A stretch of DNA of 64,000 bases. Origin: Lepidurus packardi. Taxonomy: Eukaryota > Arthropoda > Branchiopoda > Notostraca > Triopsidae. Below the pieces are notes generated by a model. It was not told the origin of the DNA. It saw only the letters and a list, made by a program, of their open reading frames with translations, and ran no database searches. The DNA is taken from assembly GCA_023053545.1 (NCBI GenBank), contig JAKZAN010000093.1, forward strand, positions 57,895 to 121,894, written 5' to 3'. How positions within the stretch are numbered: position 1 is the stretch's first letter; every line of letters starts with the position of its first letter. Below, one piece after another: positions 27,003 to 39,240 of this stretch. A program made the position numbers and the translations under genes.

Positions 27003-28253
27003 AGGATTGATTGAATTCCTTTCTTACTGAAAAAATTCCTTACGGACTGAATTAATTCCTTAATTAATTCCTTACGGACTGAATTAATTTCATACAGACT
27101 GAATTAATTCAACAAGGACTGAATTAATTCCTTACGGACTGAATTAATTCCTTAATTCCTTAATTAATTCCTTACGGACTGAATTAATTTCATCCGGACT
27201 GAATTAATTCCTTACGGACTTAATTAATTCCTTACGGACTGAATTAATTCATTACGGACTGAATTAAGTCATTACGGACTGAATTAATACCTCACGGACT
27301 GAATTAAATCCTTACGGACTGAATTAATTCCTTACGGACTTAATTAATTCCTTACGGACTGAATTAATTCATTACGGACTGAATTAATTCCTTACGGACT
27401 GAATTAATTCCTTACGGACCTAATTAATTCCTTACGGACGGAATTAATTCTTTACGGACTTAATTAATTCCTTACGGACTTAATTAATTCCTTACGTACT
27501 TGATTAATTCCTTACGGTCTGAATTAATTCCTTACGGACTTAATTAATTCCTTACGTACTTGATTAATTCCTTACGGTCTGAATTAATTCCGTACGGATT
27601 TAATTAATTCCTTACGGACTGAATTAATTCATTATGGACTTAATTAATTCCGTAAGGAATGAATGAATTAATTACGGACTGAAATAATTCCTTACGGACT
27701 AAATTAATTCCTTACGGACTGAATTAATTCCTTACGGACTGTATTAATTCCTTACGGACTGAATTAATACCTTACGGACTGAATTAAATCCTTACGGACT
27801 GAATTAATTCCTTACGGACTTAATTAATTCCTTACGGACTTAATTAATTCTTTACGGACTGAATTAATTCATTACGGACTGAATTAATTCATTACGGACT
27901 GAATTAATACCTCACGGACTGAATTAAATCCTTACGGACTGAATTAATTCATTACGGACTGAATTAATTCCTTACGGACTGAATTAATTCCTTACGGACC
28001 TAATTAATTCCTTACGGACGGAATTAATTCTTTACAGACTTAATTAATTCATTATGGACTTAATTAATTCCGTAAGGAATGAATGAATTAATTACGGACT
28101 GAAATAATTCCTTACGGACTAAATTAATTCCTTACGGACTGAATTAATTCCTTACGGACTGAATTAATTCCTTACGGACTGAATTAATTCCTTACGGACT
28201 GAATTAATTCCTTACGGACTGAATTATTTCCTTAGGGACTGAATTAATTCTTT
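27003..28253. repeat. 1.17-1.25 kb module, copy 3 of 3 (1,251 bp)
   Basis: Same as 19910-21080 but 80 bp, or four monomers, longer. Sixty of these come from a duplicated three-monomer stretch around 27481-27590 holding ACGTACTTGATT twice. Private change: AATTCAACAAGGACTG near 27110, an unusually altered monomer. Confidence 0.85.
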
Positions 28254-29361
28254 AGGATTGATTGAATTCCTTTCTTACTGAATTAATTCATTACGGACTT
28301 AATTAATCCATTACGGACTGAATTATTTCCTTACGGACTTAATTAAATCCTTACAGACTGAATTAATTCCTTATGGACTTAATTAATTCCCTTAAGGAAT
28401 GAATTAATTAATTACGGACTGAAATAATTCCTTACGGACTGAATTAATTCCTTACGGACTAAATTAATTCTTTAATTAATTCCGTACGGACTGAATTAAT
28501 TTCATACGGACTGAATTAATTCATTTCGGACTTAATTAATCGATTACGGACTGAATTAATTCCTTACGTAATGAACTTATTCCTTACGGACTGAATTAAT
28601 TCCTTACGGACTGAATTAATTCCTTACGGACTGAATTAATTCCTTACGGACTGAATTAATACCTTACGGATTTAATTAATTCCTTACGGTCTGAATTAAT
28701 TCTTTACGGACTTAATTAATTCCTTACGGACTTAATTAATTCCTTACGTACTTAATTAATTCCTTACGGTCTGAATTAATTCCGTACGGATTTAATTAAT
28801 TCCTTACGGACTGAATTAATTCATTATGGACTTAATTAATTCCGTAAGGAATGAATGAATTAATTACGGACTGAAATAATTCCTTACGGACTAAATTAAT
28901 TCCTTACGGACTGAATTAATTCCTTACGGACTGTATTAATTCCTTACGGACTGAATTAATACCTTACGGACTGAATTAAATCCTTACGGACTGAATTAAC
29001 TCCTTACGGACTTAATTAATTCCTTACGGACTGAATTAATTCCGTACGGATTTTATTAATTCCTTACGGACTGAATTAATTCCTTACGAACTGAATTAAT
29101 TCCTTACTGACTGAATTAATTCCTTACGGACTGAATGAATTCCTTACGGACTGAATTAATTCCTTACGGACTGAATTAATTCCTTAATTCCTTAATTAAT
29201 TCCTTACGGACTGAATTAATTTCATCCGGACTGAATTAATTCATTACGCACTTAATTAATCCATTACGGACTGAATTATTTCCTTACGTATTGAAGTTAT
29301 TCCTTACGGACTGAATTAATTCCTTACGGACTGAATTAATTCCTTACGGACTGAATTAATT
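28254..29361. repeat. Second copy of the 21081-22188 segment
   Basis: Offset 7,173 bp from 21081-22188 with the register preserved. After 29361 it continues into a CCTTAATTCC junction and a further CATCCGG cassette that the first copy lacks. Confidence 0.88.
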
Positions 29362-31360
29362 CCTTAATTCCTTAATTAATTCCTTACGGACTGAATTAAT
29401 TTCATCCGGACTGAATTAATTCATTACGCACTTAATTAATCCATTACGGACTGAATTAATTCCTTACGGACTGTATTAATTCCTTACGGACTGAATTAAT
29501 TCCTTACGGACTTAATTAATTCCTTACGGACTGAATTAATTCATTACGGACTGAATTAATTCATTACGGACTGAATTAATACCTCACGGACTGAATTAAA
29601 TCCTTACGGACTAAATTAATTCCTTACGGACTTAATTAATTCCTTACGGACTGAATTAATTCATTACGGACTGAATTAATTCCTTACGGACTGAATTAAT
29701 TCCTTACGGACCTAATTAATTCCTTACGGACGGAATTAATTCTTTACGGACTTAATTAATTCCTTACGTACTTAATTAATTCCTTACGGTCTGAATTAAT
29801 TCCGTACGGATTTAATTAATTCCTTACGGACTGAATTAATTCATTATGGACTTAATTAATTCCGTAACGAATGAATGAATTAATTACTTACTGAAATAAT
29901 TCCTTACGGACTAAATTAATTCCTTACGGACTGAATTAATTCCTTACGGACTGAATTAATTCCTTACGGACTGAATTAATTCCTTACGGACTGAATTATT
30001 TCCTTACGGACTTAATTAATTCTTTAGGATTGATTGAATTCCTTTCTTACTGAATTAATTCATTACGGACTTAATTAATCCATTACGGACTGAATTATTT
30101 CCTTACGGACTTAATTAAATCCTTACAGACTGAATTAATTCCTTACGGATTTAATTAATTCCTTACGGACTGAATTAATTCCTTACGGACTGAATTAATT
30201 CCTTACGGACTGAATTAATACCTTACGGATTTAATTAATTCCTTACGGTCTGAATTAATTCCGTACGGATTTAATTAATTCCTTACTCACTGAATTAATT
30301 CCTTACGGTCTGAATTAATTCATTATGGACTTAATTAATTCCGTAAGGAATGAATGAATTAATTACGGACTGAAATAACTCCTTACGGACTGAATTAATT
30401 CCTTACGAACTGAATTAATTCCTTACGGACTGAATTAATTCCTTACGGACTGAATTAATTCCTTACGGACTGAATTAATTCCTTACGGACTGAATTAATT
30501 CCTTACGGACTGAATTAATTCTTTAGGATTTATTGAATTCCTTTCTTACTGAATTAACTACTTAAGGACTGAATGAATTCCTTACGGACTGAATTAATTC
30601 CTTACGGAATTAATTAATTCCTTACGTACTTAATTAATTCCTTACGGTCTGAATTAATTCCGTACGGATTTTATTAATTCCTTACGGACTGAATTAATAC
30701 CTTACGGACTGAATTAAATCCTTACGGACTGAATTAATTCCTTACGGACTTAATTAATTCCTTACGGACTTAATTAATTCCTTACGGACTGAATTAATTC
30801 ATTACGGACTGAATTAATTCATTACGGACTGAATTAATACCTCACGGACTGAATTAAATCCTTACGGACTGAATTAATTCCTTACGGAATTAATTAATTC
30901 CTTACGAAATGAACTTATTCCTTACGGACTGAATTAATTCCTTACGGACTGAATTAATTCCTTACGGACTGAATTAATTCCTTACGGACTGAATTAATTC
31001 CTTACGGACTGAATTAATTCCTTACGGACTGAATTAATACCTTACGGATTTAATTAATTCCTTACGGTCTGAATTAATTCCGTACGGATTTAATTAATTC
31101 CTTACGGACTGAATTAATTCCTTACGGACTGAATTAATTCATTATGGACTTAATTAATTCCGTAAGGAATGAATTAATTAATTACGGACTGAAATAATTC
31201 CTTACGGACTGAATTTATTCCTTACGAACTGAACTAATTCCTTACGGACTGAATTAATTCCTTACGGATTGAATTAATTCCTTACGGAATTATTTAATTC
31301 CTTACGTACTTAATTAATTCCTTACGGGCTGAATTAATTCCGTACGGATTTTATTAATTC
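29362..31360. repeat. Transitional block with S subtypes at 30026 and 30525
   Basis: Mixed monomers: dyads near 29862 (CCGTAACGAAT), 30342 and 31160; ACTTACTGAAATAA near 29886; ACGAAATGAACTTATT near 30904. The region from 30525 on starts to use the variants typical of the 31-59 kb family (ACTTAC, ACGTACTGAA, CCGTACGG). No clean tandem period is visible. Confidence 0.65.
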
Positions 31361-34300
31361 CTTACGGACTGAATTAATTCCTTACGAACTGAATTAATTC
31401 CTTACTGACTTAATTAATTCCTTACGGACTGAATTAATTCTTTACGGACTTAATTAATTCCTTACGGACTTAATTAATTCCTTACGTACTTAATTAATTC
31501 CTTACGGTCTGAATTAATTCCGTACGGATTTAATTAATTCCTTACGGACTGAATTAATTCCTTACGAACTGAATTAATTCCTTACTGACTGAATTAATTC
31601 CTTACGGACTGAATGAATTCCTTACGGACTGAATTAATTCCTTACGGACTGAATTTATTCCTTAATTCCTTAATTAATTCCTTACGGACTGAATTAATTT
31701 CATCCGGACTGAATTAATTCATTACGCACTTAATTAATCCATTACGGACTGAATTATTTCCTTACGTATTGAAGTTATTCCTTACGGACTGAATTATTTC
31801 CTTACGTATTGAAGTTATTCCTTACGGACTGAATTAATTCCTTACGGACTGAATTAATACCTTACGGAATGAATTAAATCCTTACGGACTGAATTAATTC
31901 CTTACTTACTTAATTAATTCCTTACGGACTGAATTAATACCTTACGGACTGAATTAATTCCTTACGGTCTGAATTAATTCCGTACGGATTTAATTAATTC
32001 CTTACGGACTGAATTAATTCCTTACGGACTGAATTAATTCATTATGGACTTAATTAATTCCGTAAGGAATGAATGAATTAATTACGGACTGAAATAACTC
32101 CTTACGGACTGAATTAATTCCTTACGAACTGAATTAATTCCTTACGGACTGAGTTAATTCCTTACGGACTGAATTAATTCCTTACGGACTGAATTAATTC
32201 CTTACGGACTGAATTAATTCTTTAGGATTTATTGAATTCCTTTCTTACTGAATTAACTACTTACGGACTGAATGAATTCCTTACGGACTGAATTAATTCC
32301 TTACGGAATTAATTAATTCCTTACGTACTTAATTAATTCCTTACGGTCTGAATTAATTCCGTACGGATTTTATTAATTCCTTACGGACTGAATTAATTCC
32401 TTACGAACTGAATTAATTCCTTACTGACTGAATTAATTCCTTACGGACTGAATGAATTCCTTACGGACTGAATTAATTCCTTACGGACTGAATTAATTCA
32501 TTACGCACTTAATTAATCCATTACGGACTGAATTATTTCCTTACGTATTGAAGTTATTCCTTACGGACTGAATTAATTCCTTACGGACTGAATTAATTCC
32601 TTACGGACTGAATTAATACCTTACGGACTGAATTAAATCCTTACGGACTGAATTAATTCCTTACTTACTTAATTAATTCCTTACGGACTGAATTAATTCT
32701 TTACGGACTTAATTAATTCCTTACGGACTTAATTAATTCCTTACGTACTTAATTAATTCCTTACGGTCTGAATTAATTCCGTACGGATTTAATTAATTCC
32801 TTACGGACTGAACTAATTCCTTACGGACTGAATTAATTCATTATGGACTTAATTAATTCCGTAAGGAATGAATGAATTAATTACGGACTGAAATAATTCC
32901 TTACGGACTAAATTAATTCCTTACGGACTGAATTAATTCCTTACGGACTGTATTAATTCCTTACGGACTGAATTAATACCTTACGGACTGAATTAATACC
33001 TCACGGACTGAATTAAATCCTTATGGACTGAATTAATTCCTTACGGAATTAATTAATTCCTTACGAAATGAACTTATTCCTTACGGACTGAATTAATTCC
33101 TTACGGACTGAATTAATTCCTTACGGACTGAATTAATTCCTTACGGACTGAATTAATTCCTAACGGACTGAATTAATTCCTTACGGACTGAATTAATTCC
33201 TTACGGACTGAATTAATACCTTACGGATTTAATTAATTCCTTACGGTCTGAATTAATTCCGTACGGATTTAATTAATTCCTTACGGACTGAATTAATTCC
33301 TTACGGACTGAATTAATTCATTATGGACTTAATTAATTCCGTAAGGAATGAATTAATTAATTACGGACTGAAATAATTCCTTACGGACTGAATTAATTCC
33401 TTACGGACTGAATTAATTCCTTACGGAATTAATTAATTCCTTACGTACTTAATTAATTCCTTACGGGCTGAATTAATTCCGTACGGATTTTATTAATTCC
33501 TTACGGACTGAATTTATTCCTTACTAACTGAATTAATTCCTTACTGACTTATTTAATTCCTTACGGACTGAATTAATTCTTTACGGACTTAATTAATTCC
33601 TTACGGACTTAATTAATTCCTTACGTACTTAATTAATTCCTTACGGTCTGAATTAATTCCGTACGGATTTAATTAATTCCTTACGGACTGAATTAATTCC
33701 TTACGTACTGAATTAATTCCTTACTGACTGAATTAATTCCTTACGGACTGAATGAATTCCTTACGGACTGAATTAATTCCTTACGGACTGAATTTATTCC
33801 TTAATTCCTTAATTAATTCCTTACGGACTGAATTAATTTCATCCGGACTGAATTAATTCATTACGCACTTAATTAATCCATTACGGACTGAATTATTTCC
33901 TTACGTATTGAAGTTATTCCTTACGGACTGAATTAATTCCTTACGGACTGAATTAATACCTTACGGACTGAATTAAATCCTTACGGACTGAATTAATTCC
34001 TTACTTACTTAATTAATTCCTTACGGACTGAATTAATTCTTTACGGACTGAATTAATTCCTTACGGACTAAATTAATTCCTTACGTACTTAATTAATTCC
34101 TTACGGTCTGAATTAATTCCGTACGGATTTCATTAATTCCTTACGGACTGAATTAATTCCTTACGGACTGAATTAATTCCTTACGGACTGAATTATTTCC
34201 TTACGGGCTGAATTAATTCCTTAATTAATTCCTTACGGACTGAATTAATTTCATACGGACTGAATTAATTCATTACGGACTTAATTAATATATTACGGAC

Positions 34301-36365
34301 TGAATTAATTCATTACGCACTTAATTAATCCATTACGGACTGAATTATTTCCTTACGTATTGAAGTTATTCCTTACGGACTGAATTAATTCCTTACGGAC
34401 TGAATTAATTCCTTACGGACTGAATTAATACCTTACGGACTGAATTAAATCCTTACGGACTGAATTATTTCCTTACTTACTTAATTAATTCCTTACGGAC
34501 TGAATTAATTCTTTACGGACTTAATTAATTCCTTACGTACTTAATTAATTCCTTACGGTCTGAATTAATTCCGTACGGATTTAATTAATTCCTTACGGAC
34601 TGAACTAATTCCTTACGGACTGAATTAATTCATTATGGACTTAATTAATTCCGTATGGAATGAATGAATTAATTACGGACTGAAATAATTCCTTACGGAC
34701 TAAATTAATTCCTTACGGACTGAATTAATTCCTTACGGACTGTATTAATTCCTTACGGACTGAATTAATACCTTACGGACTGAATTAAATCCTTACGGAC
34801 TGAATTAATTCCTTACGGACTTAATTAATTCCTTACGGACTTAATTAATTCCTTACGGACTGAATTAATTCATTACGGACTGAATTAATTCATTACGGAC
34901 TGAATTAATACCTCACGGACTGAATTAAATCCTTATGGACTGAATTAATTCCTTACGGAATTAATTAATTCCTTACGAAATGAACTTATTCCTTACGGAC
35001 TGAATTAATTCCTTACGGACTGAATTAATTCCTTACGGACTGAATTAATTCCTTACGGACTGAATTAATTCCTAACGGACTGAATTAATTCCTTACGGAC
35101 TGAATTAATTCCTTACGGACTGAATTAATACCTTACGGATTTAATTAATTCCTTACGGTCTGAATTAATTCCGTACGGATTTAATTAATTCCTTACGGAC
35201 TGAATTAATTCCTTACGGACTGAATTAATTCATTATGGACTTAATTAATTCCGTAAGGAATGAATTAATTAATTACGGACTGAAATAATTCCTTACGGAC
35301 TGAATTTATTCCTTACGAACTGAATTAATTCCTTACGGACTGAATTAATTCCTTACGGACTGAATTAATTCCTTACGGAATTAATTAATTCCTTACGTAC
35401 TTAATTAATTCCTTACGGGCTGAATTAATTCCGTACGGATTTTATTAATTCCTTACGGACTGAATTAATTCCTTACGAACTGAATTAATTCCTTACTGAC
35501 TTAATTAATTCCTTACGGACTGAATTAATTCCTTACGGACTTAATTAATTCCTTACGGACTTAATTAATTCCTTACGTACTTAATTAATTCCTTACGGTC
35601 TGAATTAATTCCGTACGGATTTAATTAATTCCTTACGGACTGAATTAATTCCTTACGTACTGAATTAATTCCTTACTGACTGAATTAATTCCTTACGGAC
35701 TGAATGAATTCCTTACGGACTGAATTAATTCCTTACGGACTTAATTTATTCCTTAATTCCTTAATTAATTCCTTACGGACTGAATTAATTTCATCCGGAC
35801 TGAATTAATTCATTACGCACTTAATTAATCCATTACGGACTGAATTATTTCCTTACGTATTGAAGTTATTCCTTACGGACTGAATTAATTCCTTACGGAC
35901 TGAATTAATACCTTACGGACTGAATTAAATCCTTACGGACTGAATTAATTCCTTACTTACTTAATTAATTCCTTACGGACTGAATTAATTCTTTACGGAC
36001 TTAATTAATTCCTTACGGACTAAATTAATTCCTTACGTACTTAATTAATTCCTTACGGTCTGAATTAATTCCGTACGGATTTCATTAATTCCTTACTTAC
36101 TGAATTAATTCCTTACGGACTGAATTAATTCCTTACGGACTGAATTATTTCCTTACGGACTGAATTAATTCCTTAATTAATTCCTTACGGACTGAATTAA
36201 TTCATTACGGACTTAATTAATATATTACGGACTGAATTAATTCCTTACGTACTGAACTTATTCCTTACGGACTGAATTAATTCTTACGGACTGAATTAAT
36301 TCCTTACGGACTGAATTAATTCCTTACGGACTGAATTAATTCCTTACGGACTGAATTAATTCTTT
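31361..36365. repeat. Founder-like block for the 36-59 kb HOR family
   Basis: About 5 kb with one S site (32224, GGATTTATTG subtype). Segments recur in order further on: 31.36-32.7 kb matches 42.25-43.54 and 46.9-48.19 kb, and 33.4-36.4 kb matches 44.0-45.0 and 48.7-49.8 kb. S at 32224 corresponds to 43065 and 47715. Diagnostic monomers are ACTTACTTAA, ACGTATTGAAG, CCGTACGGATTT, ATATATTACGG near 34290 and 36220, and a 19-bp monomer (AATTCTTACGG) near 36282. It ends 243 bp before the first A/T island, so it looks like the island HOR in its long form. Confidence 0.78.
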
Positions 36366-36608
36366 AGGATTGATTGAATTCCTTTCTTACTGAATTAATT
36401 GCTTACGGACTGAATTAATTCCTTACGGACTGAATTAATTTCATACGGACTGAATTAATTCATTACGGACTGAATTAATTTCATACGGACTGAATTAATT
36501 CATTACGGACTTAATTAATCCATTACGGACTGAATTAATTTCATACGGACTGAATTAATTCATTACGGACTGAACTTATTCCTTACGGACTTAATCAATT
36601 CCGTAAGG

Positions 36609-36711
36609 ATTAAATAATTAATTTATTAATTATTAATTAATAATTAATAATTAACTATTATAATTATTAATAAATTAATAAATAATTATTAATTAATTAA
36701 TTAATTAATTA
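36609..36711. repeat. A/T island 1 (103 bp)
   Basis: Pure A/T except for one C at 36655 that no other island has. The 28-bp perfect palindrome lies at 36623-36650. The arms TCCGTAA just upstream and TTACGGA at its right end form a 7-bp inverted repeat around the island. S lies 243 bp upstream. The right end is a (TTAA)n run that passes into ordinary satellite. Confidence 0.93.
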
Positions 36712-39120
36712 CGGACTGAAATAATTCCTTACGGACTGAATTAATTCCTTAATTAATTCCTTACGGACTGAATTAATTTCATACGGACTAAATTAATTCA
36801 TTACGGACTTAATTAAATCCTTACAGACTGAATTAATTCCTTATGGACTTAATTAATTCCGTAAGGAATGAATTAATTAATTACGGACTGAAATAATTCC
36901 TTACGAAATGAATTAATTCCTTACGGACTGAATTAATTCCTTACGGACTGAATTAATTCTTTAATTAATTCCTTACGGACTGAATTAATTTCATACGGAC
37001 CGAATTAATTCATTTCGGACTTAATTAATCGATTACGGACTGAATTAATTCCTTACGGACTGAATTAATTCCTTACACACTGAATTAATTCCTTACGGCC
37101 TGAATTAATTCCTTACGGACTGAATTAATACCTTACGGACTGAATTAAATCCTTACGGACTGAATTAATTCCTTACGGACTGAATTAGTTCTTTACGGAC
37201 TGAATTAATTCCTTACGGATTTTATTAATTCCTTACGGACTGAATTAATTCATTTCGGAATGAAGAAATTCCTTACGAACTGAATTAATTCCGTTCGGAT
37301 TTTATTAATTCCTTACGGACTGAATTAATTCATTACGGACTGAAATAATTCCTTAAGGACTGAATTAATTAATTACGGACTGAATTAATTCCTTAATTAA
37401 TTCCTTACGGACTGAATTAATTTCATACGGACTGAATTAATTCATTACGGACTTAATTAATCGATTACGGACTGAATTAATTCCTTACGTACTGAACTTA
37501 TTCCTTACGGACTGAATTAATTCCTTACGGACTGAATTAATTCCTTACGGACTGAATTAATTCCTTACGGACTGAATTAATACCTTACGGACTGAATTAA
37601 ATCCTTACGGACTGAATTAATTCCTTACGGACTGAATTAATTCCTTACGGACTGAATTAATTCCTTACTGACGGAATTAATTCCTTACGGACTGAATTAA
37701 TTCCTTACGGACTGAATTAATTCCTTACGGATTTAATTAATTCCTTACGGACTTATTTAATTCCTTACGTACTTAATTAATTCCGTAAGGAATGAATTAA
37801 TTAATTACGGACTGAAATAATTCCTTACGGACTGAATTTATTCCTTACGAACTGAATTAATTCCTTACGCACTGAATTAATTCCTTACGGACTGAATTAA
37901 TTCCTTACGGAATTAATTAATTCCTTACGTACTTAATTAATTCCTTACGGGCTGAATTAATTCCGTACGGATTTTATTAATTCCTTACGGACTGAATTAA
38001 TTCCTTACGAACTGAATTAATTCCTTACTGACTTAATTAATTCCTTACGGACTTAATTAATTCCTTACGTACTTAATTAATTCCTTACGGTCTGAATTAA
38101 TTCCGTACGGATTTAATTAATTCCTTACGGACTGAATTAATTCCTTACGTACTGAATTAATTCCTTACTGACTGAATTAATTCCTTACGGACTGAATGAA
38201 TTCCTTACGGACTGAATTAATTCCTTACGGACTGAATTTATTCCTTAATTCCTTAATTAATTCCTTACGGACTGAATTAATTTCATCCGGACTGAATTAA
38301 TTCATTACGCACTTAATTAATCCATTACGGACTGAATTATTTCCTTACGTATTGAAGTTATTCCTTACGGACTGAATTAATTCCTTACGGACTGAATTAA
38401 TACCTTACGGACTGAATTAAATCCTTACGGACTGAATTAATTCCTTACTTACTTAATTAATTCCTTACGGACTGAATTAATTCTTTACGGACTTAATTAA
38501 TTCCTTACGGACTAAATTAATTCCTTACGTACTTAATTAATTCCTTACGGTCTGAATTAATTCCGTACGGATTTCATTAATTCCTTACTTACTGAATTAA
38601 TTCCTTACGGACTGAATTAATTCCTTACGGACTGAATTATTTCCTTACGGACTGAATTAATTCCTTAATTAATTCCTTACGGACTGAATTAATTTCATAC
38701 GGACTGAATTAATTCATTACGGACTTAATTAATATATTACGGACTGAATTAATTCCTTACGTACTGAACTTATTCCTTACGGACTGAATTAATTCTTACG
38801 GACTGAATTAATTCCTTACGGACTGAATTAATTCCTTACGGACTGAATTAATTCCTTACGGACTGAATTAATTCTTTAGGATTGATTGAATTCCTTTCTT
38901 ACTGAATTAATTGCTTACGGACTGAATTAATTCCTTACGGACTGAATTAATTTCATACGGACTGAATTAATTCATTACGGACTGAATTAATTTCATACGG
39001 ACTGAATTAATTCATTACGGACTTAATTAATCCATTACGGACTGAATTAATTTCATACGGACTGAATTAATTCATTACGGACTGAACTTATTCCTTACGG
39101 ACTTAATCAATTCCGTAAGG
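36712..39120. repeat. Satellite between islands 1 and 2
   Basis: After the island: ACGGACTGAAATAA, CATACGGACTAAATT, a short dyad CCGTAAGGAATG near 36862, ACGAAATG, ACACACTG near 37077 and GGCCTG near 37099. This post-island order (about 550 bp) is conserved after every island. From about 37800 the sequence repeats 35.2-36.6 kb (ACTTACTTAA, ATATATTACGG, the 19-bp monomer) and leads to S 38878 and island 2. Confidence 0.82.
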
Positions 39121-39223
39121 ATTAAATAATTAATTTATTAATTATTAATTAATAATTAATAATTAATTATTATAATTATTAATAAATTAATAAATAATTA
39201 TTAATTAATTAATTAATTAATTA
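39121..39223. repeat. A/T island 2 (103 bp)
   Basis: 100% A/T, the same 103-bp short form as island 1 but without the C. Palindrome at 39135-39162; arms TCCGTAA at 39112-39118 and TTACGGA at 39221-39227. S lies 243 bp upstream. It starts 2,512 bp after island 1. Confidence 0.94.
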
Positions 39224-39240
39224 CGGACTGAAATAATTCC

